Source: Spirosoma aerolatum (GTDB lineage Bacteria; Bacteroidota; Bacteroidia; Cytophagales; Spirosomataceae). From it: a DNA stretch of 64,000 nucleotides. Under the pieces are notes generated by a model. It saw only the letters and a program-made list of their open reading frames with translations, was not told the DNA's origin and made no database searches. A program made the position numbers and the translations under genes. The stretch lies in NCBI RefSeq assembly GCF_002056795.1, contig NZ_CP020104.1, forward strand, positions 5,217,501 to 5,281,500, read 5' to 3'. This document shows positions 15,246-24,201 of the stretch, piece after piece (the first letter of the stretch is position 1; the number at the start of each line of letters is the position of its first letter).

Positions 15246-17867
15246 CTATTCAGACCGCAATGATTTCACGGGGTTCGTTAACGCGGCTTTGATGGCCTGA
15301 AAACTGACGGTTAGGGTTACGATGAGAATGGCAGCTACCAAGGTTAGCAGAAATACTCCCGCACCAATGACTATGCGATAGCTATAATCCTGTAGCCATT
15401 TTTCCATAACATACCAACCAATGGGTGCGCCAATGACAAAAGCAATACCTATTAATTGAATAAATTCTTTGGTCAGAAGCCCAACAATGCTGGTAACGGT
15501 AGCTCCCAGTACTTTGCGAACGCCAATTTCTTTGGTGCGTTGCTGGGCAGTGTAGGCTGCCAGGCCAAATAATCCCAGGCAGGAAATAATAATGGTTAAA
15601 CCCATAAACAGACTGATTAATGAGCTAGTCCGTTGCTCGTCGGCAAACTTGGCCTTGTACGACTCGTCGGCAAAGATGTACTCGAAGGGGTAGCCAGGGT
15701 TATATTTCTTAGTGAGTTTTTCAGTAATCGCCAGATTTTGGGCTGTGGTGTTCGCCGGATTTAACCGAATACTGATCCAGGAAAGCGGAAGTGAGCCAGC
15801 AGGCCCATGAACGACAACGGGATTAATCGGCTCGTAAGGTGACGCAAAGATGAAATCCTTCACAATGCCAACGACATGCCAATTGTGCGAATCGAACTGG
15901 ATGATGGTTCCAATCGGAGTTTTCAGATGCATCCTTTTGACCGCCGTTTCATTGAGCAAAACGGCCGTTGAATCCGTTGGGTAGCTCTGAACGTCAATAT
16001 CCCGTCCCGCAATCAATCGTGTACCTGTCGTTTTGAGGAAACTCTCATCGGCCGCAAAGCGATCAAACTCAACATCTTTATCGGCCTTGGTGCTGCCCGG
16101 CCACGAAAGGCCCCATTGCCGGGAGTTAAGATTCGTAATAGAACCAATTGATTTCCCCACTGAGATAGCCGCACCATCATGGATTAATTCCTGTTGAAAC
16201 GAGCTATAGTGTTTTGATAAATCTCCTCTCATGTAGATAAACAGGAGATTATTTTGATCATATCCGTTGTCCCTTTTCTGTGCATACTGAATCTGATCGT
16301 TAATAACCAACGTGCCTATAATCAACACAATAGCGAAGGAAAACTGCGTGATTACCAGACCTTTTCGCAACGAGAAAACAGAGTTTAACGAATGCTGTAC
16401 ACCCTTCATCACTTTTCCGGGCTGAAAATTAGCCAGAACAAAAGCGGGATAACTACCGGCCAGTAAGCCCGTAAACAGGACAAAGGCTATGCCCCCCAGC
16501 CAGAAATTAACCGACCCTAACTCCAAAGACAGTTGTTTGTCGGTCAGGTTGTTGAACGTCGGAATAAACAATAGGACGATCAGCAAGGCCAGTAGGCCGG
16601 CAAAGCAGGCAAGCAGTAACGATTCGCTGATGAATTGAAAAACCAGTGACCGTTTCTGAGCGCCTGCTACCTTTCGAACACCAACTTCTTTGGCTCGTTT
16701 TTCGCTTCGGGCCGTCGTTAAATTAATGAAGTTGACAGCCGCCACCAACAGGATTAAGCCCGCAATCAGGCTAAACAATCGCACGTGAACAATCTTCCCG
16801 TCAACCAGTCGACCATTGTCTTCTTTGGAATACAAATGCCATTTACTGGCGGGGTGAAGAAAAATCTGCCGATGGGATACGTCTTCAATAACGCCCTTGA
16901 GTTTTTCTGCCGTAACGTGTTTGATCTTCTCGTTGAGGGCAACCGGATTAACCTTGTCTTTTAGCAAAACATAGGTGTAATTATTGTTTGAACCCCACCC
17001 ATCAGAGTCCCAGCCTGGTGGTATAAAATAAGTCCACGGAAGCAGAAAGGATAGATTGCTAAACTGGGTATTGTTTGGCAGATCATCCAGAACCGCCGAT
17101 ACTGCAAAGCTGTCTTTATGGTCAATTTGAACCGTTTTACCCACGGCGTCACTGGTCCCAAACAGTTTTTCGGCTAAGGATTTGGTGATTACGATTCCAT
17201 TAGCCCCGGAAAGAGCCTGTTCCCGATTGCCCCCGAGAAGAGCAAAGTCAAATAAATTCAGAAAAGACGGATCCGCATAGGCACCCTCTACGTTTAGCCC
17301 CTTATCGTCCGCAGTCAGCAGTAAGGTGGTGGGTCGATACCGGGTGGCCTCCTCTATATCGGGGTAATTTTGTTTTAATGTGGGGGCCAACGGTAAAGGC
17401 GTTGTTCCCCATACCATCGGTTTGCCGCTAAATACATCCTGATTATATACCTGAAACAACCGATCCGTTTTGCTATAAAAACGGTCGTACGTAAACTCAC
17501 TTTGAATCCAGAGGAAAATGAGCGTAGAAGCCGCCATACCCACCGCCAGTCCGGCCATATTGAGCGATGCATAACCTTTTTCCCGTATCAGGTTTCGCCA
17601 GGCGATTTTAAGATAATTCCGTAGCATAGTCGTATTTGTTGGTTGAGGGTATTGTGAGGGTTGTCTTCGAATAAATTCCGGTCGTACATAGGTCAGCACA
17701 TCCAGCCAGTAACGCCACTTCGCTCTGGATTCGCCCCGGTGCTTTACCCGGATGGCATACCGCTCGTGTAAATCACCGAGTACTTCCTCCCGCAGATGTG
17801 CAGCGCAGAACCAGGTCAAAAGGCGGTCGGCAAGGCGAGGAGGGTTGAAGCGAGGAACAGGGGGCAT
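15246..17867 (-). CDS. FtsX/MacB-type ABC permease with permease-prefix domain (array copy D)
   Basis: 873 residues, ATG at 17865-17867 (MPPVPRFNPPRLADRLL), the same start context as copy B. The prefix domain reads CAAHLREEV where the other five copies read CAPHLREEV, the only change in that block. Then the first periplasmic domain, FtsX (FINLTTARSEKRAKEVGVRK), the second periplasmic domain and the second FtsX (AAYTAQQRTKEIGVRKVLG), end NPVKSLRSE. The final membrane segment (YRIVIGAGVFLLTLVAAILI) differs from the WWMFA/WWIFA type of the other copies, so D appears an older branch. Flanked by spacers of 77 and 124 nt, each holding an inverted repeat of a different family. Confidence 0.92.
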   Translation of the reverse strand: MPPVPRFNPPRLADRLLTWFCAAHLREEVLGDLHERYAIRVKHRGESRAKWRYWLDVLTYVRPEFIRRQPSQYPQPTNTTMLRNYLKIAWRNLIREKGYASLNMAGLAVGMAASTLIFLWIQSEFTYDRFYSKTDRLFQVYNQDVFSGKPMVWGTTPLPLAPTLKQNYPDIEEATRYRPTTLLLTADDKGLNVEGAYADPSFLNLFDFALLGGNREQALSGANGIVITKSLAEKLFGTSDAVGKTVQIDHKDSFAVSAVLDDLPNNTQFSNLSFLLPWTYFIPPGWDSDGWGSNNNYTYVLLKDKVNPVALNEKIKHVTAEKLKGVIEDVSHRQIFLHPASKWHLYSKEDNGRLVDGKIVHVRLFSLIAGLILLVAAVNFINLTTARSEKRAKEVGVRKVAGAQKRSLVFQFISESLLLACFAGLLALLIVLLFIPTFNNLTDKQLSLELGSVNFWLGGIAFVLFTGLLAGSYPAFVLANFQPGKVMKGVQHSLNSVFSLRKGLVITQFSFAIVLIIGTLVINDQIQYAQKRDNGYDQNNLLFIYMRGDLSKHYSSFQQELIHDGAAISVGKSIGSITNLNSRQWGLSWPGSTKADKDVEFDRFAADESFLKTTGTRLIAGRDIDVQSYPTDSTAVLLNETAVKRMHLKTPIGTIIQFDSHNWHVVGIVKDFIFASPYEPINPVVVHGPAGSLPLSWISIRLNPANTTAQNLAITEKLTKKYNPGYPFEYIFADESYKAKFADEQRTSSLISLFMGLTIIISCLGLFGLAAYTAQQRTKEIGVRKVLGATVTSIVGLLTKEFIQLIGIAFVIGAPIGWYVMEKWLQDYSYRIVIGAGVFLLTLVAAILIVTLTVSFQAIKAALTNPVKSLRSE

Positions 17868-17946
17868 AGAGCAAGGAGGTAAAGCAGGCAGTGCGGGGGG
17901 TGACCCATAGCCAATAGCCCATGCGCCACGCCCCTTGCTCCATGCT
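17849..17946. repeat. Inverted repeat in permease spacer D-E (GCGAGGAGCA family)
   Basis: 24-nt arms 17849-17872 and 17923-17946, closely related to those of spacer B-C: the left arms of the two copies differ at one base. The left arm covers the start of copy D and the right arm reaches the stop of copy E. Confidence 0.75.
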
Positions 17947-20596
17947 ATTCAGAACGCAATGATTTCACGGGGTTCATCAGGGCGGCTTTGATACTTTGGT
18001 AACTGACCGTCAGCAAGGCAATGGCAAGTGCCATCAGACCCGACAATGCAAACATCCACCACTCAACGTCGATTCGATAGGCGAAATCCTGTAACCAGTG
18101 GTGCATGGCATACCAGGCAATGGGCGAAGCAATGACAATAGCAATCAGCACCAGCCGGACAAAGTCTTTAACCAATAACTGCACAATACCTGGCACCGAA
18201 GCCCCCATCACTTTGCGAATACCGATCTCTTTGGTACGCTGCTCGATGACAAACGCCGACAGCGCAAACAACCCCAGACTGGCGATGATTACGGCCAGAA
18301 CGGCAAAGGCAGAGAATAGTTGTTGAGTACGCTGTTCGCTGGCGTAGAAAGTGGCGAACTGCTCGTCCAGAAAATGATATTCCAGCGGCCCATTTGGGTT
18401 GAAAGCTTCCCATTGAGCCTTCAGGTCAGCTAGAAAGCCTGGAACATCCGTGGTTTTAATTTTCAGCACGATACCGCCCGCATTTCGGCCCATCATCAGC
18501 ATGAGCGGAGCCACCTTTTGCTTGACCGATACATAGTTGAAATCCTTAACAACGCCAATGACTTTAAACTCACGATTGCCCGAACGAACCACCGATTTAC
18601 CGATGGGATTGGTCCCCTTCCAGCCTAATTCACGAACCGCCGATTCGTTGATAAGGACGCCAGAAATCGAGTCGGTCGGGAAGTCTCTGGAGAAATTTCG
18701 GCCCTGCACAAGCTGTATACCTAAGGTGCGCAGGTAATCATAGTCGACATGAAAAATATTCGTATGAATTTCGACGCCGTTCGAGGTCTCATTTTTTGGG
18801 TAAATCTGCGTCCCATCCATCATCATACCGCCCGGCACAAACCGCGACAGACTGGCCGAAACAACGTGCGAATTCTGCGCCAGTTGCTCTTTAAAAGCGA
18901 GTTGTCTATCGCCTAATAGTCGAGTATCGGGTAGTGCAATAACCTGATCTTTATCATAGCCCAGCTTTTTGTTCTGCATGTACTGTAGTTGCTTGTACAC
19001 GACCAGGGTAGCAATCAGCAGGATGGTTGAAATAGAAAACTGAAAGACGATTAAACCGCTATGCAGTGGCTTTTTCTGTGAGCTTTTCCCGAAAAACGAC
19101 CCTTTCAGGGTTTTAATAATACTGAACGACGACAGGAAAAATGCGGGGTAAATGCCGGCAATTATGCCTGATAAAAAACTGACCAGAAACAGAGCGAGAA
19201 TAGCCTGATAACTCAGAAAAAAAGTAAAACTGATCTGTTTATCAGCCACCTGATTGAAGTACGGCAATAGCAGAAACAGCAACCCATAAGCGCACACCAT
19301 CGCCATCAATGTCAGCAATACCGATTCGGTCAAAAACTGGAAGACCAACTGATTTTTGATCGACCCCATCACCTTACGAATGCCCACTTCTCGGGCGCGT
19401 TTTGCCGCCTGTGCCGTCGATAAATTGGTAAAGTTGATGCAGGCTAACAGCAGAATAAACAGTGCCAGTATCGAAAAAATATAGACATACTTGATGTCGC
19501 CATTTGGTTCCATTTCGTATTTAGTATCTGAATACAGATGGATATCCGTAAGTGGCTTTACTAAAAAACGGAACGTCTCAACCGATTTCTGCGCTTCGGC
19601 CAGACTGATTCCCATATCCCGTTGCACTTCTGGTACTACGTATTTGGCAACGAGTTGTGGAAATTTCGCTTCCAGCTTTTTCGGATCCGCTTTATCGGCT
19701 AGCTCCAGATACGTAAAAAAGCCGAGATTGCTCCAGGTTGGATTCGTGATATGCCGTGTCGATAAACTCAAAAAGGCATCGGCATGGAAATGTGAGTTAT
19801 CGGGCACTTTATCGATAAGCCCCGTTACGGTAAAAGCTTCTCGTTGTGTACCAACGGCCAGCGCTTTTCCGATTGGGTCTTCGTCACCAAAATATTTCTG
19901 GGCAAATTCTTTCGAAATAACAACGCTATTGGGCGCTACCAATGCCGTTGCTGCATTGCCTTTGATACATGGAATCGAAAACAGTTGCAGAAAATTTGAA
20001 TCGGCAAAAGCCAGGTGGGGTTCCTTAAACTGTTTGTCTTTGTATTGAATGTAGTCGGTAGCAGGACTGAATCTGGTCGATGCTTTTACTTCAGGAAACG
20101 CCCGTTGCATACCCTCGCCAACGGCCAGGTCAACATTAGGATACACTTCCACACTACCATTGCCCACTACGGAAAGCTGTACCCGGTACAGATTGCTGGC
20201 CTTGGTGGGGTATTTATCATAACTCAATTCGTTGTACACAAACACCGCAATGAGCATAAAGCTGGTTAGCCCAATGGCCAGGCCAAGCATATTGATGGCG
20301 GCAAATGCTTTATTCAGCATCAGATTTCGCCAGGCGATTTTTACAAAGTTTCGGATCATATCAGTAGCTTTTGGGTTCGGATATTCCCACGCCGACGTAT
20401 CGTGTGGTTGTCGTTTGATAAATTCCGGTCGTACATAGGCCAGCATATCCAGCCAGTAGCGTCGTCGAGCATGAGTCTCTCCTACCCGCTTCACCCGTAC
20501 GGCATAGCGTTCATGCAAATCACCCAGCACCTCCTCCCGCAAATGAGGGGCGCAGAACCAGGTCAAAAGGCGGTCGGCGAGGTGGGGCGGAGACAT
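17945..20596 (-). CDS. FtsX/MacB-type ABC permease with permease-prefix domain (array copy E)
   Basis: 883 residues, ATG at 20594-20596 (MSPPHLADRLL). Same architecture as its neighbours; the first FtsX domain reads FTNLSTAQAAKRAREVGIRK and the second SAFVIEQRTKEIGIRKVMGA, both slightly off the array consensus. The C-terminus (FAYRIDVEWWMFALSGLMAL, then LMNPVKSLRSE) groups it with copies A and F rather than B and C. Spacer to copy F is 92 nt and almost wholly a perfect 27-bp inverted repeat whose left arm begins at the last base of this start codon. No frameshift or internal stop. Confidence 0.92.
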   Translation of the reverse strand: MSPPHLADRLLTWFCAPHLREEVLGDLHERYAVRVKRVGETHARRRYWLDMLAYVRPEFIKRQPHDTSAWEYPNPKATDMIRNFVKIAWRNLMLNKAFAAINMLGLAIGLTSFMLIAVFVYNELSYDKYPTKASNLYRVQLSVVGNGSVEVYPNVDLAVGEGMQRAFPEVKASTRFSPATDYIQYKDKQFKEPHLAFADSNFLQLFSIPCIKGNAATALVAPNSVVISKEFAQKYFGDEDPIGKALAVGTQREAFTVTGLIDKVPDNSHFHADAFLSLSTRHITNPTWSNLGFFTYLELADKADPKKLEAKFPQLVAKYVVPEVQRDMGISLAEAQKSVETFRFLVKPLTDIHLYSDTKYEMEPNGDIKYVYIFSILALFILLLACINFTNLSTAQAAKRAREVGIRKVMGSIKNQLVFQFLTESVLLTLMAMVCAYGLLFLLLPYFNQVADKQISFTFFLSYQAILALFLVSFLSGIIAGIYPAFFLSSFSIIKTLKGSFFGKSSQKKPLHSGLIVFQFSISTILLIATLVVYKQLQYMQNKKLGYDKDQVIALPDTRLLGDRQLAFKEQLAQNSHVVSASLSRFVPGGMMMDGTQIYPKNETSNGVEIHTNIFHVDYDYLRTLGIQLVQGRNFSRDFPTDSISGVLINESAVRELGWKGTNPIGKSVVRSGNREFKVIGVVKDFNYVSVKQKVAPLMLMMGRNAGGIVLKIKTTDVPGFLADLKAQWEAFNPNGPLEYHFLDEQFATFYASEQRTQQLFSAFAVLAVIIASLGLFALSAFVIEQRTKEIGIRKVMGASVPGIVQLLVKDFVRLVLIAIVIASPIAWYAMHHWLQDFAYRIDVEWWMFALSGLMALAIALLTVSYQSIKAALMNPVKSLRSE

Positions 20597-20684
20597 AATG
20601 ATGAATTATGAATGATAAATGAAGAATGAGGGGACGACGAACTAGGAATGGTAGGCATCATTTATCATTCATAATTCATCATTA
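20596..20684. repeat. Perfect 27-bp inverted repeat in permease spacer E-F
   Basis: Arms 20596-20622 and 20658-20684 are perfect complements (27 of 27), built of AATGATGAATT/ATGATAAATGA words, with a 35-nt centre. AT-rich and unrelated to the GC-rich repeats in the other spacers. Confidence 0.85.
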
Positions 20685-20688
20685 CCTT

Positions 20689-23316
20689 TCATTCCGATCG
20701 CAACGATTTTACTGGATTCATCAGGGCTGCTTTTACGGTCTGAAAACTGACCGTCAGGAAGGCAATGACAACGGCTAGCAGACCGGAAATCCCAACCATC
20801 CACCATTCAATGTCGATGTGGTAAGCAAAGTCGTTAAGCCATGAATTCATGGCCCACCAGGCTACTGGCGAGGCTAGCACAGTGGCAATGAGCACCAGGC
20901 GAAGGAAGTCTCGGGAAAGCAATGCGATAATTCCGGTCACTGTAGCCCCGAGCACTTTCCGAACACCCACTTCTTTCGTGCGTACCTGAACGGCATAGGC
21001 TGTTAAACCAAATAAACCCATACAGGAAATGAACATGGCGAAGATGGCGAACACGTTCAGCACATTGCCTACCCGCTTTTCTGAATCATACAGACGAGCC
21101 ATTTTTTCATCCAGAAATGTGTAGCTGAACAAGCTACCGGGCGACAGACGAGCCAACGTAGATTGGGCGTATTGCAAGGTTTCGGTTAGTTTGTTTCCGC
21201 TAATTTTCAGCAGGAAGTAGTTGGCCTGTCCAGGGTGCTGAACAATAACCAGCGGATCTACGGTGTTGTGCAGGGACGCAAAATGAAAATCGCTGACAAT
21301 ACCCACAATTTCGCCGGTGTCTCCCAGAGATACGGCTTTCTGCCCGATGGGGGAATCCAGTTTGAGTGCTTTGGCTGCCGCTTCATTTAGAATTACAGGA
21401 AAGTGAGCGTTCTCCGTTCTCCTGACGAAATTTCGGCCTGCTTTCATCCTGATCTTTAATACGGGCAGCGTATTTTCATCAGCCCACATAAATCGGAGTT
21501 GAGATGCATCTTCCGATTTCCCCAGGGGGGCGAGCATGTCTGTACTGAATCGATCACCCGGTAAGGTAGAAATACGGGCTACACTGGTAATGGCTGAATT
21601 TTTCTGAAACTCCTGCTGAAGTGTATTTGCTTTCTCCCACATCTCACGTCCATACAGTTTTACAGCCACTACCTGATCCTGATCGAAACCCAGATCTTTC
21701 GTCTGAAAAAACTTCATTTGCCGGTATACGACAAGGGTGCTGAAGATCATGAATACCGACACACTAAACTGAAATACGATTAGCCCTTTTCGAACCAGCG
21801 TAACGGAAGAAACCTGGCTTTTCTTTCCTTTCAGGGAGTTGACAGGCGTGAAGTTTGAAATGAACAAGGCCGGGTAAAAGCCAGCAACCAGACTGATTAG
21901 TCCAATCAATAGCACCAGTAGCAGTACGTTTGATGGGGTGAACAATTGCTCAACGCGAAGTGTCCTCGCAGCCAGATCATTATACAAAGGAATGGCCAGT
22001 CGGAACAAAAGAAATGCCCCTATCGTAGCCAATAGCGTCAGAATAAATGATTCACCCAGAAACTGCCTGATTAACTGACCTTTGCGAGCGCCCAACACTT
22101 TCCGAACGCCCACTTCTTTCATTCGATTGAATGCCTGGGCTGTGGCCATATTGATAAAATTGACCGCTGCTAACAACAGGATGAATAGGGCTGCTATAGA
22201 AAAAACGTAGACGTAAGTGATGTCGCTGTTTGGCCCCATTTCCTTTTCCAGCTTTGAGTGCAGATGGATATCTGTAATGGGTTGAATAGGCGTTCTCCGA
22301 GTTGCCAAAATCTCTTTTCTGGTTTCGCCCTTAGCCTCGTAGAACTTCACCATGAACTCTGGAATGCGTTTTTCTACATCCGATCGCGAAGCACTGTTGT
22401 TCAGTAAGATGTAGTTATAAAAGCCCGCCCATCCTCTGTTTTCCAGGTCTCCTTTGTCGGCATGATTGTAATAGGTGGACATGGAAATCAGGTAATCGAA
22501 CTGTAAATGTGTTGGAAACGAATAGGGTTTTATAACACCCGTCACGGTTAATGGACGTTTGTCCAGATCATCCTGAATCCGTTTGCCCAGGGGGTTTTCA
22601 TTACCAAAATATTTAGCCGCCATCGCTTCAGTAAGGACAATGGCGTCCTGCTGTTTGAGGGCGGTTTGTGGGTCACCTTTCACAAACGAAAGATCGAATA
22701 CATCCACCACCGTCGAATCGACAAAAAAGCCGGTTTTTTCCTCAAACTGCTTTGTCACGCCATTGGAAGGCACATAGCTGAAAACCCGATCTGGATAAGG
22801 GCGATGGAATCGGGCTACGGTCTGGATGGCGGGGATCGCCTGTTGCATTTCAATCCCCAGAATGGGTGATGTAGCGGCCCATTGCCGATTTTTCTCGCCA
22901 ATATTTTCCGATGTAATCCGGTAAATCCGGTCTGCCTTTGAAAATCCTTTGTCGTAGTTCAATTCTTCTCGCACATGAAGAATCATCAACAACCCACAAG
23001 CCAGACCTAAGGCTAGTCCGGTTATAGTGAGTGCGCTATTCAATTTGTAGCGGAGTACATTTCGCCAGGCGATTTTCAAATAATTTCGTAGCATAGTTGT
23101 ATTTGTTGATTGAGGGTATTGTTCAGGTTGTCGTCGAATAAATTCAGGTCGTACATAAGCCAGCATATCAAGCCAATAGCGTCGTTGGGCATTGGCCTCC
23201 CCTACGCTCTTCACCCGCAGGGTATACCGCTCGTGCAAATCCCCCAGCACCTCCTCCCGCAAATGAGGGGCGCAGAACCAGGTCAAAAGGCGGTCGGCAA
23301 GGCGAGGTGGAGACAT
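20689..23316 (-). CDS. FtsX/MacB-type ABC permease with permease-prefix domain (array copy F)
   Basis: 875 residues, ATG at 23314-23316 (MSPPRLADRLL). First permease of the operon, 85 nt behind padR. Prefix domain with the invariant LADRLLTWFCA and HLREEVLGDLHERY blocks, then MacB_PCD, FtsX (FINMATAQAFNRMKEVGVRK), second periplasmic domain and second FtsX (TAYAVQVRTKEVGVRKVLGA), end NPVKSLRSE. It carries KVLGARKGQLIRQFLGESFI after the first FtsX motif. Not a MacB proper, since no N-terminal ATPase domain is fused and none is present in the window; it would need an ATPase encoded elsewhere. Confidence 0.92.
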   Translation of the reverse strand: MSPPRLADRLLTWFCAPHLREEVLGDLHERYTLRVKSVGEANAQRRYWLDMLAYVRPEFIRRQPEQYPQSTNTTMLRNYLKIAWRNVLRYKLNSALTITGLALGLACGLLMILHVREELNYDKGFSKADRIYRITSENIGEKNRQWAATSPILGIEMQQAIPAIQTVARFHRPYPDRVFSYVPSNGVTKQFEEKTGFFVDSTVVDVFDLSFVKGDPQTALKQQDAIVLTEAMAAKYFGNENPLGKRIQDDLDKRPLTVTGVIKPYSFPTHLQFDYLISMSTYYNHADKGDLENRGWAGFYNYILLNNSASRSDVEKRIPEFMVKFYEAKGETRKEILATRRTPIQPITDIHLHSKLEKEMGPNSDITYVYVFSIAALFILLLAAVNFINMATAQAFNRMKEVGVRKVLGARKGQLIRQFLGESFILTLLATIGAFLLFRLAIPLYNDLAARTLRVEQLFTPSNVLLLVLLIGLISLVAGFYPALFISNFTPVNSLKGKKSQVSSVTLVRKGLIVFQFSVSVFMIFSTLVVYRQMKFFQTKDLGFDQDQVVAVKLYGREMWEKANTLQQEFQKNSAITSVARISTLPGDRFSTDMLAPLGKSEDASQLRFMWADENTLPVLKIRMKAGRNFVRRTENAHFPVILNEAAAKALKLDSPIGQKAVSLGDTGEIVGIVSDFHFASLHNTVDPLVIVQHPGQANYFLLKISGNKLTETLQYAQSTLARLSPGSLFSYTFLDEKMARLYDSEKRVGNVLNVFAIFAMFISCMGLFGLTAYAVQVRTKEVGVRKVLGATVTGIIALLSRDFLRLVLIATVLASPVAWWAMNSWLNDFAYHIDIEWWMVGISGLLAVVIAFLTVSFQTVKAALMNPVKSLRSE

Positions 23317-23337
23317 AGAAAGTAATGGATAATGAAT

Positions 23338-23388
23338 AATGGAAAATGGAGTAGAGGATTAGTCAGAAATCATTGTCCATTTTACATT
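23338..23388. repeat. Inverted repeat in the padR-permease F spacer
   Basis: Arms 23338-23350 and 23376-23388 pair at 12 of 13 positions (core AAAATGGA/TCCATTTT) inside the 85-nt spacer; looser AATG-word similarity extends further out. It resembles the E-F repeat in base composition but not in detail. Confidence 0.55.
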
Positions 23389-23401
23389 CTACACTTTTTC
23401 A

Positions 23402-23737
23402 TTATGACCACTCCAGGCGGATATTGGGAATGATACGGTCCCAAAGGCGATTCCGAACGGCACGTACGTCGCTCAGTACCCGGCCACCCAGGGCAGTAAC
23501 GGTAAACAGGCGTTTTCGTCGCCCACCCCGTTCGGCAGTAGCCTCACCCAGTTCCGAACGCAAGTACCCCTTTTGCTCCAGTCGCTGAAGAGCCGCATGA
23601 ACAGCTCCCGTACTGACAGAGCTACCCGTTTCGCGCTCAAGTTCTTCCGCAATAATGACCGAATAGGCCCCTGGCGACAGTGCGGCTACTGCCAGCAGCA
23701 CTACCTCTTCGAACTCGCCTAAATCACTTCGTCGCAT
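23402..23737 (-). CDS. PadR-family transcriptional regulator
   Basis: 111 residues. Winged helix-turn-helix typical of PadR: LGEFEEVVLLAVAALSPGAY, then STGAVHAALQRLEQKGYLRS, then the wing RRKRLFTVTALGGRVLSDVR. The C-terminal dimerisation helix is short, as in PadR subfamily 2. It is the promoter-proximal gene of the permease operon, and PadR genes are the usual companions of duplicated orphan permeases, so it most likely controls this operon and itself. Effector unknown. The ATG at 23735-23737 (MRRSDLGEF) is the only good start. Confidence 0.93.
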   Translation of the reverse strand: MRRSDLGEFEEVVLLAVAALSPGAYSVIIAEELERETGSSVSTGAVHAALQRLEQKGYLRSELGEATAERGGRRKRLFTVTALGGRVLSDVRAVRNRLWDRIIPNIRLEWS

Positions 23738-23810
23738 ATATCAATCGTTGGCCTGCTCAGTTGAATGCTTATTTCATCTATTTCCGTATGTCAAATGCCG
23801 GACCAAATAA

Positions 23811-23844
23811 AAAAAAAGCCCTCTCCTGTACGAAATGGGCTTTT
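23811..23844 (-). terminator. Minus-strand intrinsic terminator upstream of padR
   Basis: Stem AAAAGCCC (23814-23821) with GGGCTTTT (23837-23844), followed on the minus strand by a run of Ts. It lies about 75 nt before the padR start with no gene upstream on that strand, so it either ends a small transcript or acts in the padR leader. Confidence 0.55.
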
Positions 23845-23860
23845 AAGTAATCATAAATCG

Positions 23861-23907
23861 TGTACGGCTGTCCGTTTTTGGACAGCTATTGTACGCTTAT
23901 GGACAGG
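23861..23907. promoter_or_regulatory. TGTACG/TGTCCG word array, candidate operator
   Basis: TGTACG (23861), a 7-bp hairpin GCTGTCC/GGACAGC (23867-23886), TGTACG (23890) and GGACAG (23901) follow at short intervals; another TGTACG lies at 23827 in the terminator loop. Repeated symmetric words 125-170 bp upstream of padR suggest a regulator-binding cluster. Confidence 0.35.
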
Positions 23908-23984
23908 CAGGGGTTAAAAAGCTGATTAAAAAGAATAATTTATGTTGATACATAAGTAAGAAAAAGCCTCCAGGGGCCTTTAAC

Positions 23985-24195
23985 AAAAAAGCATAGCAGA
24001 ACATCTACTATGCTTTCCAAACCAACCTAATCTGAACTACGGCGTCTCCCTTCCCACTGGGAGGGGGATTAGCCGGTTCAAGTTCATTCCGATCCCAATT
24101 TGTTCTTCCTGGCAATCGGCGCTGTTTACAGCGTATTTCCTAAGGTTTTGTACAGAGTTTAGTAATAGCCAGGCAATCTCCGCGCCAATATAGCT
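23985..24195 (-). ncRNA. Candidate small RNA, about 210 nt
   Basis: On the minus strand a TAGATTTG -7 box at 24202-24209 predicts a start near 24195, and a 9-bp hairpin AAAGCATAG/CTATGCTTT (23988-24016) with a T6 run would end the transcript. Inside are a tight CGCTGT-AA-ACAGCG hairpin and a CCTGGC/GCCAGG closing stem. No known RNA family was recognised. Confidence 0.3.
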
Positions 24196-24201
24196 ATTAA
24201 T

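Noticed and set aside
7032..23316. Permeases as MacB macrolide exporters
   Set aside because: They have MacB_PCD and FtsX domains but no ATPase domain or partner gene, and they are duplicated-type permeases with a prefix domain; a MacB name would overstate the function.
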